DNA of 64,000 nt from Lewinellaceae bacterium (GCA_020636225.1 JACJYI010000005.1:248001-312000); one strand, 5' to 3'; positions 7,527 to 17,222 are shown, counted from the first letter of the stretch. Numbers and translations are program-made. Notes: a model not told the origin generated them from the sequence alone.

Positions 7527-8657
7527 TCAGGGGAGCAGGTTGGCCGAGGCAGCCAACTCGCGGAAGGTGGCCACCACTCGCTCGCGGATCGATGGCTTCT
7601 GGACTGCCGGCTCCGGAGTGGTGCGCGGTGCACGTTTTTTCTCCGGTTGGTCCAGGAAGCCCTGGGCCGTCATCCAGTCGTCATCAAAGATCTTGCTGAG
7701 GTATCGGCTGCCGTGGTCGGAGAAGAGAAGGACAACGCAATCCTCAGGTTGGAGGGTGTCCATCATCTTGTACAGACCAGCCAGGACGGCCCCACTGGAG
7801 TAGCCGACGAGCAGGCCTTCCTCCCGGGCGATCTGTCGCGCACAAAGGGCACTTTCCCGGTCAGCGGCCTTGACATATTCATCGATGATCTGAAAGTCGG
7901 TATTTCCCGGAATGATGCTTTTTCCTACGCCCTCAAGCGTGTTGGAATAGATCTCGTCCTGGTGGAATTCGTTGGTTTCATGGTATTTTTTCAACACCGA
8001 CCCATAGGCGTCGATGCCGATCACCTTGACCGAGGGGTTCATTTCCTTCAGGTAGCGGGCGGTCCCGCTGATGGTGCCACCTGTACCTGAGGCACACAGG
8101 AAATGCGTCACCTTCCCTTCGGTCTGTTCCCAGATCTCGGGTCCGGTGCTGTGGTAATGTGCCTCGGAATTGGCCAGATGATGGTTCTGGTCGAGGTAGC
8201 AGGAATTCGGGATCTCCTTGCTCAGGGCGACTGCCCGGGAGTAATAGGATCTGGGATCCTCCGGCGCCGCTTCCTTGGGACAGATCTCTACCTCGGCACC
8301 CATGGCTTTCAACAGGTTGAGCTTTTCCTTGGAGATCTTGCTCGGTACAGTGATCAGGGTCTTGTAACCCTTCAGGGCCGCCACCATGGCCAGACTGTAG
8401 CCTGTATTGCCGCTGGAGGCTTCGATCAGGGTGCCGCCCGGTTGGAGGCGGCCTTCCCGTTCAGCCTTTTCCACCATGTACAGGGCAATTCGGTCTTTCG
8501 CGGAGTGCCCGGGATTATACGCTTCTACTTTCGCATACACCGGTATTCCGATCTCGTCAGAAATGGATGCCAGATGGATTAGGGGGGTCCACCCGATTGT
8601 TCCCAATACATTAGGGAAAGGTCTCAAGGGACTGGATTGGTTCTCCTGTATGCTCAT
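7527..8657 (-). CDS. capA: PLP-dependent cysteine synthase/CBS-family enzyme, probable cysteate synthase
   Basis: The 376-residue fold-type II PLP enzyme has its Schiff-base lysine in 'NPGHSAKDR' (Lys54), a substrate loop 'EASSGNTG' (79-86) and a phosphate-binding 'GTGGTISG' loop. The C-terminal tail of about 45 residues is basic and not a CBS domain. Gliding Bacteroidota have a cysteate synthase of this family (CapA) that makes L-cysteate from O-phosphoserine and sulfite for capnine synthesis. The adjacent oxoamine synthase on the same transcript makes that role more likely than cysteine or cystathionine synthesis. It is the first gene of the operon and diverges from the M1 peptidase gene. 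Confidence 0.75.
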   Translation of the reverse strand: MSIQENQSSPLRPFPNVLGTIGWTPLIHLASISDEIGIPVYAKVEAYNPGHSAKDRIALYMVEKAEREGRLQPGGTLIEASSGNTGYSLAMVAALKGYKTLITVPSKISKEKLNLLKAMGAEVEICPKEAAPEDPRSYYSRAVALSKEIPNSCYLDQNHHLANSEAHYHSTGPEIWEQTEGKVTHFLCASGTGGTISGTARYLKEMNPSVKVIGIDAYGSVLKKYHETNEFHQDEIYSNTLEGVGKSIIPGNTDFQIIDEYVKAADRESALCARQIAREEGLLVGYSSGAVLAGLYKMMDTLQPEDCVVLLFSDHGSRYLSKIFDDDWMTAQGFLDQPEKKRAPRTTPEPAVQKPSIRERVVATFRELAASANLLP

Positions 8658-8896
8658 CGCCTCGAATTGAAATCAATCGTTAAAAATAGGTAAATCAGGT
8701 TCGTGTCGAGCTACAATTCGTCATGATATTCCTCATAATTCGAAATAATTTCACTCCATTTTTCATCCATCCAGCTTATTAATCCTTCGTAATCAAATAG
8801 TTAAAACTCGGAACAGATGATTCTCTCCGGATGGCAGGATTTTTCGGAATCCGCGCTACGGTGATCCTGATCACTGCCGGTTGAACCGGTCCGGCC

Positions 8897-8904
8897 TATC
8901 TTTC
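8897..8904 (+). promoter_or_regulatory. Possible -7 box TATCTTTC
   Basis: It matches TAnnTTTG except for the last base and lies 20 nt before ATG 8925, within the 267-nt divergent spacer shared with the capA-like gene. No confident opposite-strand promoter was found. Confidence 0.35.
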
Positions 8905-8924
8905 GGATCCAAGTCCATCCGTTT

Positions 8925-10844
8925 ATGTCACGAATCTTTTTACTGATCTCCTTCCTCGGTGCCATCGGGATTGCCCAAGCCCAGGAACATCCGGAAATGA
9001 AGTCTCTGATGCATCAGGAAATGCACGCCGCCGAAGCGGCGGCATCGTTCCGGTCCAATCCTCTGACCGAGGACTACAATGTGATCTATCATCGGATCGA
9101 ACTGCAGGTCGATCCGGCCGTCAGTTATATCCAGGGGGCGGTCACCACCTGGTTTCGTCCGATGGGCCAGACCCTGGCCACCTTGCATCTCGATCTGTAT
9201 GACCAGATGTTGATCGACAGCATTCGTTGGCACGGACAATCCTGTACCTATTCGCTGAGCGACAATACCCTGGCCATTGATCTCCCGCAGGCCATCGGTG
9301 CAGGGATGCTGGACAGCGTGACCGTTTGGTACCAGGGGTCACCCAGTGCCACGGGTTTTGGTTCGTTCAACCAGAGTACGCACAACGGGATCCCTGTGCT
9401 CTGGACCTTGTCCGAGCCCTACGGGGCCCGCGACTGGTGGCCGTGCAAACAAGACCTCAATGACAAGATCGATAGCATCGACATGATCGTGACCACGCCG
9501 GCAGCCTATCGCTGTGCCGGGAACGGATTGCTGGTCGAGGAGTATCAGGTGGGCGACCGGAAGGTCTACCACTGGGCACATCGATATCCCATCGCGGCCT
9601 ATCTGGTGGCCTTTGCCGTCACGGACTATGCCGTTTACTCGGATCTAGTGCCCACGGCCGGTGACCCGATCGAGGTGCTCAACTATGTCTACCCGGAGAA
9701 TCTGGCCACGGCACAGTCTGCCACCCAGGCCATTGTTCCGATCATGCAGTTGTACAATGACCTCTTTGGCCTGTACCCCTTTGCGGAGGAGAAATACGGT
9801 CATGCCCAGTTCGGTTGGGGAGGAGGCATGGAGCACCAGACCATGTCCTTCATGGTCGGGTTTTCGCATCTCCTCATGGCTCATGAACTGGCCCATCAAT
9901 GGTTTGGCGACAAGGTGACCTGTGGTAGTTGGGAGGATATCTGGCTCAATGAGGGATTTGCCACCTATCTGGAGGGATTGAACTACGAGCATGGGATCGG
10001 TCCCACAGACTGGACGGCCTGGAAGCAGGGAAAGATCGATCATGTGACCAGTTCGCCTGGCGGATCGGTCTGGGTCAATGATACCACCTCGGTGTCGCGG
10101 ATCTTCAGCAGTCGGCTGTCCTACTCCAAGGGGGCCATGCTCCTGCACATGCTGCGCTGGGAACTGGGCGATGATGCCTTTTTCCAGGGAGTGCGGAACT
10201 ACCTCAATGATCCGGACAATGCCTATGCGTATGGGCAGACCGAGGAACTGAAAGTCCATCTGGAAGCTACCGGGGGAGTGGACCTCACGACCTTCTTTGA
10301 GAATTGGTACTTCGGACAGGGATATCCCACGTATGCCCTCCAATGGTCAGCCAATGGACAGCAGGTCATGCTGCAAGTGGATCAGACCACCTCACATGCC
10401 TCGGTGTCCTTCTTCCCGATGACCCTGCCGATTTCCATCACGGGTCCCGGCGGACAGGACACCCTGCTTCGGTTGCCCAATACCGTGAACGGCCAGAGCT
10501 GGCTCATCGATCTGCCCTGGACTGCCCAGGACCTGGCATTCGATCCGGACCTCTGGCTGGTCAAGGGACCTACCCAGATCACGGTGGGTGTAGACGATCC
10601 CGTATGGGCATCCTCGATCCGGATCTTCCCCAATCCGGTGGGTGACGGCCTCCTGACCATTGATGTCCCGGACGTGACCCTGCAAAGGGTACAGATCCTG
10701 GATGCATCCGGCCGACTGGTGGTGGACCAGGATGCTGGCGGACGGTCAACCCTGCAGATCCATCTGGATGATCTGCCTCCGCAGACGGTCCATCTGGTGA
10801 TCCAAACCGATCAGGGGCTGCTATGGCGGAAAGTGGTGAAATAA
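8925..10844 (+). CDS. Secreted M1-family metallopeptidase with T9SS type A sorting domain
   Basis: The 639-residue protein has a signal peptide ending ...IAQAQ, an M1 N-terminal beta domain and a gluzincin catalytic domain. The zinc site is HELAH (320-324) with Glu343 in 'LNEGF'. The exopeptidase motif reads GGMEH (300-304) instead of the classical GAMEN. The last ~78 residues, starting 'RIFPNPVGDG', form a type A T9SS C-terminal domain, so the enzyme is probably exported through T9SS and released or anchored at the surface. The expected role is aminopeptidase trimming of extracellular peptides. It is a single-gene unit on the + strand. Confidence 0.92.
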   Translation: MSRIFLLISFLGAIGIAQAQEHPEMKSLMHQEMHAAEAAASFRSNPLTEDYNVIYHRIELQVDPAVSYIQGAVTTWFRPMGQTLATLHLDLYDQMLIDSIRWHGQSCTYSLSDNTLAIDLPQAIGAGMLDSVTVWYQGSPSATGFGSFNQSTHNGIPVLWTLSEPYGARDWWPCKQDLNDKIDSIDMIVTTPAAYRCAGNGLLVEEYQVGDRKVYHWAHRYPIAAYLVAFAVTDYAVYSDLVPTAGDPIEVLNYVYPENLATAQSATQAIVPIMQLYNDLFGLYPFAEEKYGHAQFGWGGGMEHQTMSFMVGFSHLLMAHELAHQWFGDKVTCGSWEDIWLNEGFATYLEGLNYEHGIGPTDWTAWKQGKIDHVTSSPGGSVWVNDTTSVSRIFSSRLSYSKGAMLLHMLRWELGDDAFFQGVRNYLNDPDNAYAYGQTEELKVHLEATGGVDLTTFFENWYFGQGYPTYALQWSANGQQVMLQVDQTTSHASVSFFPMTLPISITGPGGQDTLLRLPNTVNGQSWLIDLPWTAQDLAFDPDLWLVKGPTQITVGVDDPVWASSIRIFPNPVGDGLLTIDVPDVTLQRVQILDASGRLVVDQDAGGRSTLQIHLDDLPPQTVHLVIQTDQGLLWRKVVK

Positions 10845-10934
10845 TCAGGGCCGTTCAGCAGTTATTTCGTTAATTCGGGCTGCGGATGGGCATGTGCGGC
10901 ATCCGCTCCGAACCTGACATTGATAACACGGAAT

Positions 10935-11354
10935 ATGCGACTTCTTCCTCTCCTGACGTTCAGCAGCGTTGTTTTCCTGACCGCTTGCACCTTCACCATT
11001 CCCACCACCACCGGTGGCTCCGCCGGAGGGTCGAATCCGAACAATTCGGGAGCAGGCCTGGAGGAGAAACAGCGAACCGGCCCAACGGACAAGATCGCTG
11101 CAGAGTTGGGCCTGAGTGCAGACCAGCTGACCCGGTACAACCGGATCATTTCTGACAACCAGAGCAAGATGGCCGGGATCCAGGCGAACAAATCCCTGAG
11201 CACAGAGGCAAAGCGCACTCAGCTCGAACAGCTGGAACAGCAGAAACATACCTCCATCCGGGCCATCCTGACCCCTCAGCAAGTGACCCGATATAACCAG
11301 TTGGTGCAGGAAGGCTCCAAGCGCGATCCCGTGGTTATCCCAGGCAGGAAATAG
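10935..11354 (+). CDS. Small lipoprotein with Spy/CpxP-like helical repeats
   Basis: This 139-residue protein has a lipoprotein signal (MRLLPLL...VVFLTAC). A Gly/Ser/Asn-rich linker follows, then a helical region with two related segments, 'LGLSADQLTRYNRII' and 'ILTPQQVTRYNQLV'. These resemble the LTxxQ helices of Spy/CpxP-type periplasmic chaperones and of Bacteroidota 'DUF4890-like' proteins, but similarity is too weak to assign function. ATG 10935 is preferred over 10920 because it opens the signal peptide directly. It stands alone between the M1 peptidase and FadL genes. Confidence 0.75.
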   Translation: MRLLPLLTFSSVVFLTACTFTIPTTTGGSAGGSNPNNSGAGLEEKQRTGPTDKIAAELGLSADQLTRYNRIISDNQSKMAGIQANKSLSTEAKRTQLEQLEQQKHTSIRAILTPQQVTRYNQLVQEGSKRDPVVIPGRK

Positions 11355-11648
11355 GCTTCGGCTGTATTTCCTCGCTCTTACCTCCTTTGTGATCTAAGAC
11401 ATGTTACTCGTCTTACCCGGCGGCTTAAGTGGTCATCCCGGGCGAGCGGATGTGGTGGACATTCAGGAAGAAATCCTCGTCATGCCGAGTATTGATGACA
11501 ATCAACCCTGCCGGTTGGCCGTGTGTGATCCGGGTTACAAGGGTCGCCGCCAAGGTGCACAAACTTCGTGTTGATTCTTCCGCATACCTGAACGTCCTGG
11601 ACAGAAAGGCCATGTCATCCGGTATGAGGTCTCACAAAATCATACACG

Positions 11649-13001
11649 ATGAAACATGTAATCCTATTCGCAATCCTGGCATGGGGTGCCCAGCTGGGTG
11701 CCCAGACAGGTCACGTTCTCCAGGGCTCGGGTCCGGTCAATTTTTCCATGGGTGGAGCGGCTACGGCCATGCCATTGGATGTCACCGGGGCCCTGCAGTG
11801 GAATCCCGCGACGATCACGGCATTTCGGAAAACAGAAATTGCCGCGAGTGCTGCCTACTTTACGGCAGCACCCTCCGTTTATTCGCAGGCAAACCTGCCT
11901 GATGGTCAGGGCGGATTCTTTCCTGTTGAGGGATTGACCGAGGATGAGCGGGGTGCCTCCGTTTTGCCGACCCTGGCGGTCGTTTTCGGCCGGGAGGACA
12001 GCAAGTTCGCATGGGGCGTCTCCGCCCTGGGTGTGAGTGGCTTCGGGGTTGACTATCCTATGACCACCAATCTTCCCGGGAACGCTGATTTTGATCCCAC
12101 CTCATCCAACCCGTTGCTTTACCCGCAGAATTTCATGGGGTTTGGTCACCTGTATTCGGACTACCAGCTGCTGCAGGTCGGATTGACCGGGGCCTACCAG
12201 ATCGCTGAAGGCTTGTCCATCGGACTGTCGCCAACATTCAATTACGCCTCCCTCCAGATCGAGCCGGTACCCATTGCCGCTCCGGATCAACAGCGGGGCT
12301 ATCCCATCGGGGAAAAAGCTTCCACGACCGGATTCAGTGGGCAGGTAGGCGTGTATTACGCCATGGACAATGGCTTCCAGCTTGGTGTCAGCTATAAGAC
12401 CACCCAATTCTTTGGCGATTTCGAGATCGATGGGAAATACCTTGATGGCAGCGAAGCGCCGGTCACGACCTTCAATATGGACTATCCGTCCATTCTGTCC
12501 GTTGGCCTGGGCTATTCCAATGATCTTCTGGACGTGGCGGTGGATTACCGGTATATCGACTATGCCAATACGGATGGTTTTGCGGAGACCGGCTGGGTGA
12601 TCGCGGAAAATGGATTTCCCAATGGTGCCGTGGCCGGATTCGGATGGGAAAGCATCCATGTGATTGCAGCTGGCATCCAATACAAGGGCATCGAGAAACT
12701 GCCTATCCGGGTGGGCTATACCTTCAACACCAATCCGATCACCGAGGACAATGTCTTTCTGTCCTCGAGTGCCCCGGCGGTGATCGCCAATGCAGCCCAA
12801 TTGGGGCTCAGCTACCAGATCAATGACCATTGGGGCTTGCATGCGACCTACCACCACGGGTTCAAGACCGAGGTCAGTGGACAGTTGCTGAATCCGATGA
12901 TGATCGCTGCGGACAATCCGTTGGGCAAGGTACCCGGTACAACGATGACCAGTGATATGACCACTGATGTCGGTCTGCTGGGTGTCAGTTATCAGTTCTG
13001 A
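11649..13001 (+). CDS. OmpP1/FadL-family outer-membrane transport protein
   Basis: The 450-residue protein has a signal peptide ending ...GAQLGAQ and the conserved FadL N-terminal hatch segment 'SMGGAATAMPLDVTGALQWNPA'-like (about 33-54). About fourteen beta strands and a terminal aromatic residue (ends YQF) follow, as expected for outer-membrane insertion. FadL proteins admit hydrophobic compounds such as fatty acids or aromatics; the substrate here is unknown. The 294 nt upstream (11355-11648) hold no gene or promoter I can support. A hairpin follows the gene. Confidence 0.92.
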   Translation: MKHVILFAILAWGAQLGAQTGHVLQGSGPVNFSMGGAATAMPLDVTGALQWNPATITAFRKTEIAASAAYFTAAPSVYSQANLPDGQGGFFPVEGLTEDERGASVLPTLAVVFGREDSKFAWGVSALGVSGFGVDYPMTTNLPGNADFDPTSSNPLLYPQNFMGFGHLYSDYQLLQVGLTGAYQIAEGLSIGLSPTFNYASLQIEPVPIAAPDQQRGYPIGEKASTTGFSGQVGVYYAMDNGFQLGVSYKTTQFFGDFEIDGKYLDGSEAPVTTFNMDYPSILSVGLGYSNDLLDVAVDYRYIDYANTDGFAETGWVIAENGFPNGAVAGFGWESIHVIAAGIQYKGIEKLPIRVGYTFNTNPITEDNVFLSSSAPAVIANAAQLGLSYQINDHWGLHATYHHGFKTEVSGQLLNPMMIAADNPLGKVPGTTMTSDMTTDVGLLGVSYQF

Positions 13002-13025
13002 TCAGGGCTGGACAAGGACAAGACC

Positions 13026-13086
13026 AAGGTCCTCCAACTCCAGGTCATCGGGCGCAGATCCCGGTGAACAGGGGTTGGAGGACCTT
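13026..13086 (+). terminator. Long-stem hairpin after the FadL gene
   Basis: AAGGTCCTCCAAC (13026-13038) pairs perfectly with GTTGGAGGACCTT (13074-13086) across a 35-nt loop that contains a smaller CGGG/CCCG stem. It lies 25 nt after the FadL stop. Only a weak T-run (CCTGTTTG) follows, so it may be a terminator or an mRNA-stabilising 3' structure. The rest of the gene-free stretch 13002-13324 shows nothing else. Confidence 0.5.
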
Positions 13087-13324
13087 CCTGTTTGGGCCAT
13101 GCTTGTTCCAGTTTTGGAGGATGGATGAATTTTATTTTCAGAATATAATATGGCGATGAGTACATTCTCTGGATGAAATCGTCAGTCAAGGTTTTACGCC
13201 TCTGAGATGCCAGAATAAAATTCCTTTCATGACTATCTCGGTCGCCAGGCTTCCCATCATCCAAATGCGATGGCCTGCTTCTTGATGTGAATCAGGATAT
13301 CCGATCACGTCAAAGCTGGTTCCC

Positions 13325-13762
13325 ATGATGCATACGACAACCGCCAGACAGACTCTGGTGATAATGGTATTCACGTTTGTTGGCCTGGCAGTGCCCTTCT
13401 CCCAATTGTCGGCCCAGGAGTCGACCGCACAGGTGGTCATGCTGCCGATCACGACAGTCCATTCCTCCCTGGTCATCCAGCGCCTGTCGACCCAGGTAGC
13501 CGATACCCAAGTGAGTCGGGTAGACGTGGAGATCAACCCGGTCAATGGTGAGGTGAAATTGCGCAGTACCGACCTGCCGGGCGACCAGGCCTTCGTGCGC
13601 GTGTTCGACCAGTCGGGAACCACCTGGTATTCCGGATCCATGCGGGCCAGGAAGGGCAGTGACCGGTTCTCCACCTCCGATTTTCCGGTCGGGCGATTTG
13701 CCATCCAGATCCTGGATGAACAAGAGGTGGTCAGGCATCGGTATGTCCTGATCAAGAATTGA
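13325..13762 (+). CDS. Small secreted protein resembling a T9SS C-terminal domain
   Basis: The 145-residue product has a signal peptide (about 1-31, ending ...LSAQ) and is predicted to be nearly all beta. Its second half reads like a type A T9SS sorting domain: 'VDVEINPVNGEVKLRSTDLPGDQAFVRVFDQSG' type strands, then 'FPVGRFAIQILD' and a basic 'RYVLIKN' end. It may be a small T9SS cargo or a stand-alone CTD remnant. The start could also be the second ATG at 13328. It lies alone, facing the convergent DUF6544 gene 41 nt downstream. Confidence 0.65.
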   Translation: MMHTTTARQTLVIMVFTFVGLAVPFSQLSAQESTAQVVMLPITTVHSSLVIQRLSTQVADTQVSRVDVEINPVNGEVKLRSTDLPGDQAFVRVFDQSGTTWYSGSMRARKGSDRFSTSDFPVGRFAIQILDEQEVVRHRYVLIKN

Positions 13763-13803
13763 TCAGGGAAAGCCCGGTGCATCAGGACGATCCAACCTTG
13801 CGT

Positions 13804-14880
13804 TCAATCCACAACCCTCAGCGAATCGATCTCCAGGTTCATCCAGGTAAAGTCGCCATCGGTCAGCTGCCAGGTGACGTCCAGCGATGCCGGGATGGTG
13901 TATCCATTCATGGTACGGTATCCGTCGGGGCGCACGGTGATCAGCCAGTCTTCCAGGGTGGATGATCCATTCCGGTCATAATAGCGTTTGGCCGCAAACC
14001 GGACGAAACGGCCCTCCGGTGTGAAGGTGAAGAGGCCCGATGCGGACTGGCCGTCCCGGGTTATGGTGGCCCTGGCGCGGGTGTCGTCGATCTGTTCCCA
14101 GGCGATGGCAGGATGCAGGGCGCCGGCGGGAAACCAGACGGTCTCGCCCAGGTAGCGGAGCATGGTACCCTGGTCGGTGGTCGGACCGGATGCATCCGCC
14201 ACGGGGATCCATCCCAGGATCTTGATCAGCATGTGGCCCTGGCCTTGGAGGAAGGCATCCCGACCGAGGAAGGAGATCCCGGGCATCATGTCCACCTGCG
14301 TGCGCCAGATGAACCCCGGATGGTCGGGACGGAATGTCTGGCTGGCGGAAAAAGGCATCCACCGGCCTTCGGGTTTCAGTCGCATCCGGCCGTGCTGGGT
14401 GATGGAGACCTGTCGGGGAAGTTTCGAGGAAAATCCGGACTGGCCCAACCAGCGTCGGACGACGGGAGGCAGGCTATCCAGGGGCGTTGGTTGCACCGGG
14501 GCAACGGCCATTGTCTCAAAGGCCTTGACCTCCTGGTCCACCTGCCGGTCGAACTGCCATTGCCCATAGGCAGCCAGGACGGGGAGGATGAGGATCAGAT
14601 TGGCCAGGGTGCCCCATCGGGCGTCCGACCAGGAGTCAGCGATGACGATCTGGGACAGGAGAATGCCTGCCAGGGCGAACATCCACCAGGCTGGCGCATT
14701 CATCAGGAGAGAGACCCCGGCTGAAAGAAAGAGTAGCGCCGCCAGGAGCCAGAGCAGTCCCATCGGCCGGGAGATCGGTTGGGAGAGGGCCGTCAACTCG
14801 GCCAACCCGAAATCCTTGACGAAGCCCATCCCATGGATCAGGCCGTGGATCAGGAGCAGGAGGAAGAGCACAGTTTTCAT
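13804..14880 (-). CDS. DUF6544-like integral membrane protein
   Basis: The 358-residue protein has four predicted N-terminal membrane helices (about 1-25, 40-60, 66-83, 90-107). A soluble domain of about 240 residues follows, with 'PLDSLPPVVRRWLGQSG', 'GRMRLKPEGRWMPF' and a closing 'WQLTDGDFTWMNLEI' segment. These are the landmarks of the DUF6544 family as I recall it; function is unknown. No neighbour shares its orientation closely. A weak TTG-N20-TACCTTGC promoter-like pair lies upstream of the start on this strand. Confidence 0.7.
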   Translation of the reverse strand: MKTVLFLLLLIHGLIHGMGFVKDFGLAELTALSQPISRPMGLLWLLAALLFLSAGVSLLMNAPAWWMFALAGILLSQIVIADSWSDARWGTLANLILILPVLAAYGQWQFDRQVDQEVKAFETMAVAPVQPTPLDSLPPVVRRWLGQSGFSSKLPRQVSITQHGRMRLKPEGRWMPFSASQTFRPDHPGFIWRTQVDMMPGISFLGRDAFLQGQGHMLIKILGWIPVADASGPTTDQGTMLRYLGETVWFPAGALHPAIAWEQIDDTRARATITRDGQSASGLFTFTPEGRFVRFAAKRYYDRNGSSTLEDWLITVRPDGYRTMNGYTIPASLDVTWQLTDGDFTWMNLEIDSLRVVD

Positions 14881-15078
14881 TCGTCTTCATGAGTGGCCAG
14901 GAAGGATCGGCAAGGTATTGGGCAGATCGCGGAGCGACAATGATCGCCGGCAATCGAAAACATGACCCATGTCCGGATGTCACCGAAGGACCATATTTGT
15001 CCCGTATGATCCAATTGGCCAGAAATCATGAAGGAGGAGAAAAAGAATCCCGATCTTTCTCCGATAAACCAGTCCTCC

Positions 15079-16464
15079 ATGAAACACATTGTCGTCTTTC
15101 TGCTCCTGTGGTTCTCCCTTTCGCTGTCCGGCCAGCAACTGGACCTGAACTTTCCGCAAGCCAACTATGCCGGACCGAACGGTCCGGGGGCAGTGAATGC
15201 CATGGCGGTGTATGATGACGTATTATATCTCGGTGGGAATTTCACCTCCATCGAAGGGAACAACCGGCAACATCTGGCCGCGATCGACCTGAAGACAGGC
15301 CAGGTCCTGGACTGGAAGGCGACGCCGAACCAACCGGTCAAGGGCATCACTGTAGCGGATGGGGTGGTGTACATCTGGGGGACATTCACCGCTGTCAATG
15401 GCATGGCCCGCAACAGCCTGGCCGCGCTGGACATGGGGACAGGGGCAGTGACGTCCTTCAATCCTACGATCTCATTCCCGGGCATTCCGGGAATGCAGAC
15501 CGGCACGATCGAGGATGTGGTGGTCCAGGGGGATACGATCTTCCTGGCCGGCTATTTCCTGTCCATCAACGGACAGCCCCGACTCAACCTGGGTGCCGTA
15601 GGGACGGATGGTTCATTATTAGATTGGCAACCTCAAACCAGTACCATTCCATTTAACCATATCCTGTTAGCAGGGGATCTGATTTACGGGAGCGGACCTT
15701 TTTACTTTCCGAAGAACGGTCTAGTCGCCTATAATCGATGGACAGCTGAATTGAGTGATTGGGATCCTGATCCCAATTTTCCGGGCAATACATTCGGTCC
15801 ATTGCTTGTGGATGGTGAGGATATGTGGGTCAGCGGGCCGTTCAGTGGCGTCCAATTCGCTGCTGATCGTCCCTATTTGGCAAAGGTCGACCGGCTGACG
15901 GGTCAACCAGAAAATTGGGAGACGGAATTCGGATACGGATATCCTGGTACGGTAGCCATCGAAGCACTGGTCGCAGATGAGGAACATCTCTATTTTGGGG
16001 GCAGTATCCACCCCCTTTTTTCGGACAGTCTCCAACATCTTGGTCGATTGGACAGGCAGACAGGAAAGTTCGACGATTGGCGCCCTACGCCCGATCTTCC
16101 CGTTCAGGCAATGCTTCGATATGATCACTACCTGATTGTCGGCGGTCGGTTTTCTTCCATTGCCGACCAGAGCCGCAGCCTGTTGGCGAGGTTCGACCTG
16201 GAGCTGAGTGCGGTGGATCCGGGTGGGACGGTCAAAAAGTGGTCGCTCTTCCCGAATCCAAGTTCGGGGTGGATCCGGATCCAATGCATGGAGGAAGACA
16301 TCGTGATCCGGGTCCTGGACATCACGGGCCGAGAGGTGTTGAGCAGGCGGAGTGGGCAAGCGGCTTCCATCGATCTCGACCTGAGCCACCTTGCCGCCGG
16401 ACCTTATATGGTGGTGATGGCAAGTGAACGCGGCTCGGAACGGGAGTTGATCATCATTCGGTGA
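15079..16464 (+). CDS. T9SS type A cargo with delta-60-like beta-propeller repeats
   Basis: The 461-residue protein has a signal peptide (MKHIVVFLL...LSGQ). At least six ~55-residue repeats follow, of the form 'LYLGGNFTSIEG...LAAIDLKTGQVLDW', typical of delta-60/PQQ-like propellers. A type A T9SS sorting domain starts near 'WSLFPNPSSGWIRIQ' (about residue 390). It is likely a surface or secreted protein with an unidentified ligand. An upstream extension to 15028 exists, but ATG 15079 opens the signal peptide. It ends directly against the convergent DUF3667 gene, with no spacer. Confidence 0.85.
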   Translation: MKHIVVFLLLWFSLSLSGQQLDLNFPQANYAGPNGPGAVNAMAVYDDVLYLGGNFTSIEGNNRQHLAAIDLKTGQVLDWKATPNQPVKGITVADGVVYIWGTFTAVNGMARNSLAALDMGTGAVTSFNPTISFPGIPGMQTGTIEDVVVQGDTIFLAGYFLSINGQPRLNLGAVGTDGSLLDWQPQTSTIPFNHILLAGDLIYGSGPFYFPKNGLVAYNRWTAELSDWDPDPNFPGNTFGPLLVDGEDMWVSGPFSGVQFAADRPYLAKVDRLTGQPENWETEFGYGYPGTVAIEALVADEEHLYFGGSIHPLFSDSLQHLGRLDRQTGKFDDWRPTPDLPVQAMLRYDHYLIVGGRFSSIADQSRSLLARFDLELSAVDPGGTVKKWSLFPNPSSGWIRIQCMEEDIVIRVLDITGREVLSRRSGQAASIDLDLSHLAAGPYMVVMASERGSERELIIIR

Positions 16465-17193
16465 TCAGCCGGACAAGCTCTGATAGATCCATGTGCCCGC
16501 CATGGGCAAGCCGATGAACAGCACCATCCCGAATGCGAGGGAAAGGAAAGCGATCAACAGGGACATGACCAGGGATTCGTGCCGATGCAGGAAGATGGTA
16601 TAATAGAGCAACAACAGGCCATACAGGATCGGGTTGACCAGGAACCGGACAGGATAGATCCAGAATATCAGGCAATACAGGAATGCAGAATGTCCCAGGA
16701 TGAACGCGTTGATGGTCAACCATTCGGCAAAGGAATACCTGCGGACAAACAGGGCAAAGGGGAACGAGAAGAACAGGATATTGGCGATCCAGAGGAATTT
16801 CTGGTTGCTCTTCAGGAATCTTCCATAGTCATAGCCCAGCTGATAGCCCTTTGATACCACCGGGGTTTCCTTGGCGAACTCGGTCGCCGCCGAAATATCG
16901 CTTGTCATGAAATACAGGTTTGCCAGGATCGTCATCAGGGTAATGCTGACCAGGGCATATTTCAGCGGGTGGTAAAAGGTCTTCCACCGGCCCTGGAGAT
17001 AGGATTCGATTTCCGCGCCCGGTCGAAGCGTCAGAGCCTTGAGATTGTACCAGAATCCGCGTTCCACGTTGGTGATCCCGCTGACCAGGTCCTGCAAAAC
17101 CATGGCCCAGGTGATCCGTCGGGTGTCGGCTTTCTGACCGCACTCGGGGCAGTATTTTCCCTCAAATTCAAATTGACAGTTGGTGCAGGTCAT
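16465..17193 (-). CDS. DUF3667 zinc-ribbon membrane protein
   Basis: The 242-residue protein starts with a four-Cys zinc ribbon (Cys3, Cys6, Cys15, Cys18). The DUF3667 core follows ('ERGFWYNLKALTLRPGAEIESYLQGRWKTFYHPLKYAL'-like, about 44-82), then about five membrane helices. The family is common in Bacteroidota, with unknown function. A second member lies at 61498-62298. Its stop abuts the stop of the convergent T9SS gene. A good promoter candidate sits at 17223-17254. Confidence 0.88.
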   Translation of the reverse strand: MTCTNCQFEFEGKYCPECGQKADTRRITWAMVLQDLVSGITNVERGFWYNLKALTLRPGAEIESYLQGRWKTFYHPLKYALVSITLMTILANLYFMTSDISAATEFAKETPVVSKGYQLGYDYGRFLKSNQKFLWIANILFFSFPFALFVRRYSFAEWLTINAFILGHSAFLYCLIFWIYPVRFLVNPILYGLLLLYYTIFLHRHESLVMSLLIAFLSLAFGMVLFIGLPMAGTWIYQSLSG

Positions 17194-17222
17194 CCGAAAC
17201 AGGTTCGTTGGCGATCAGGTCG

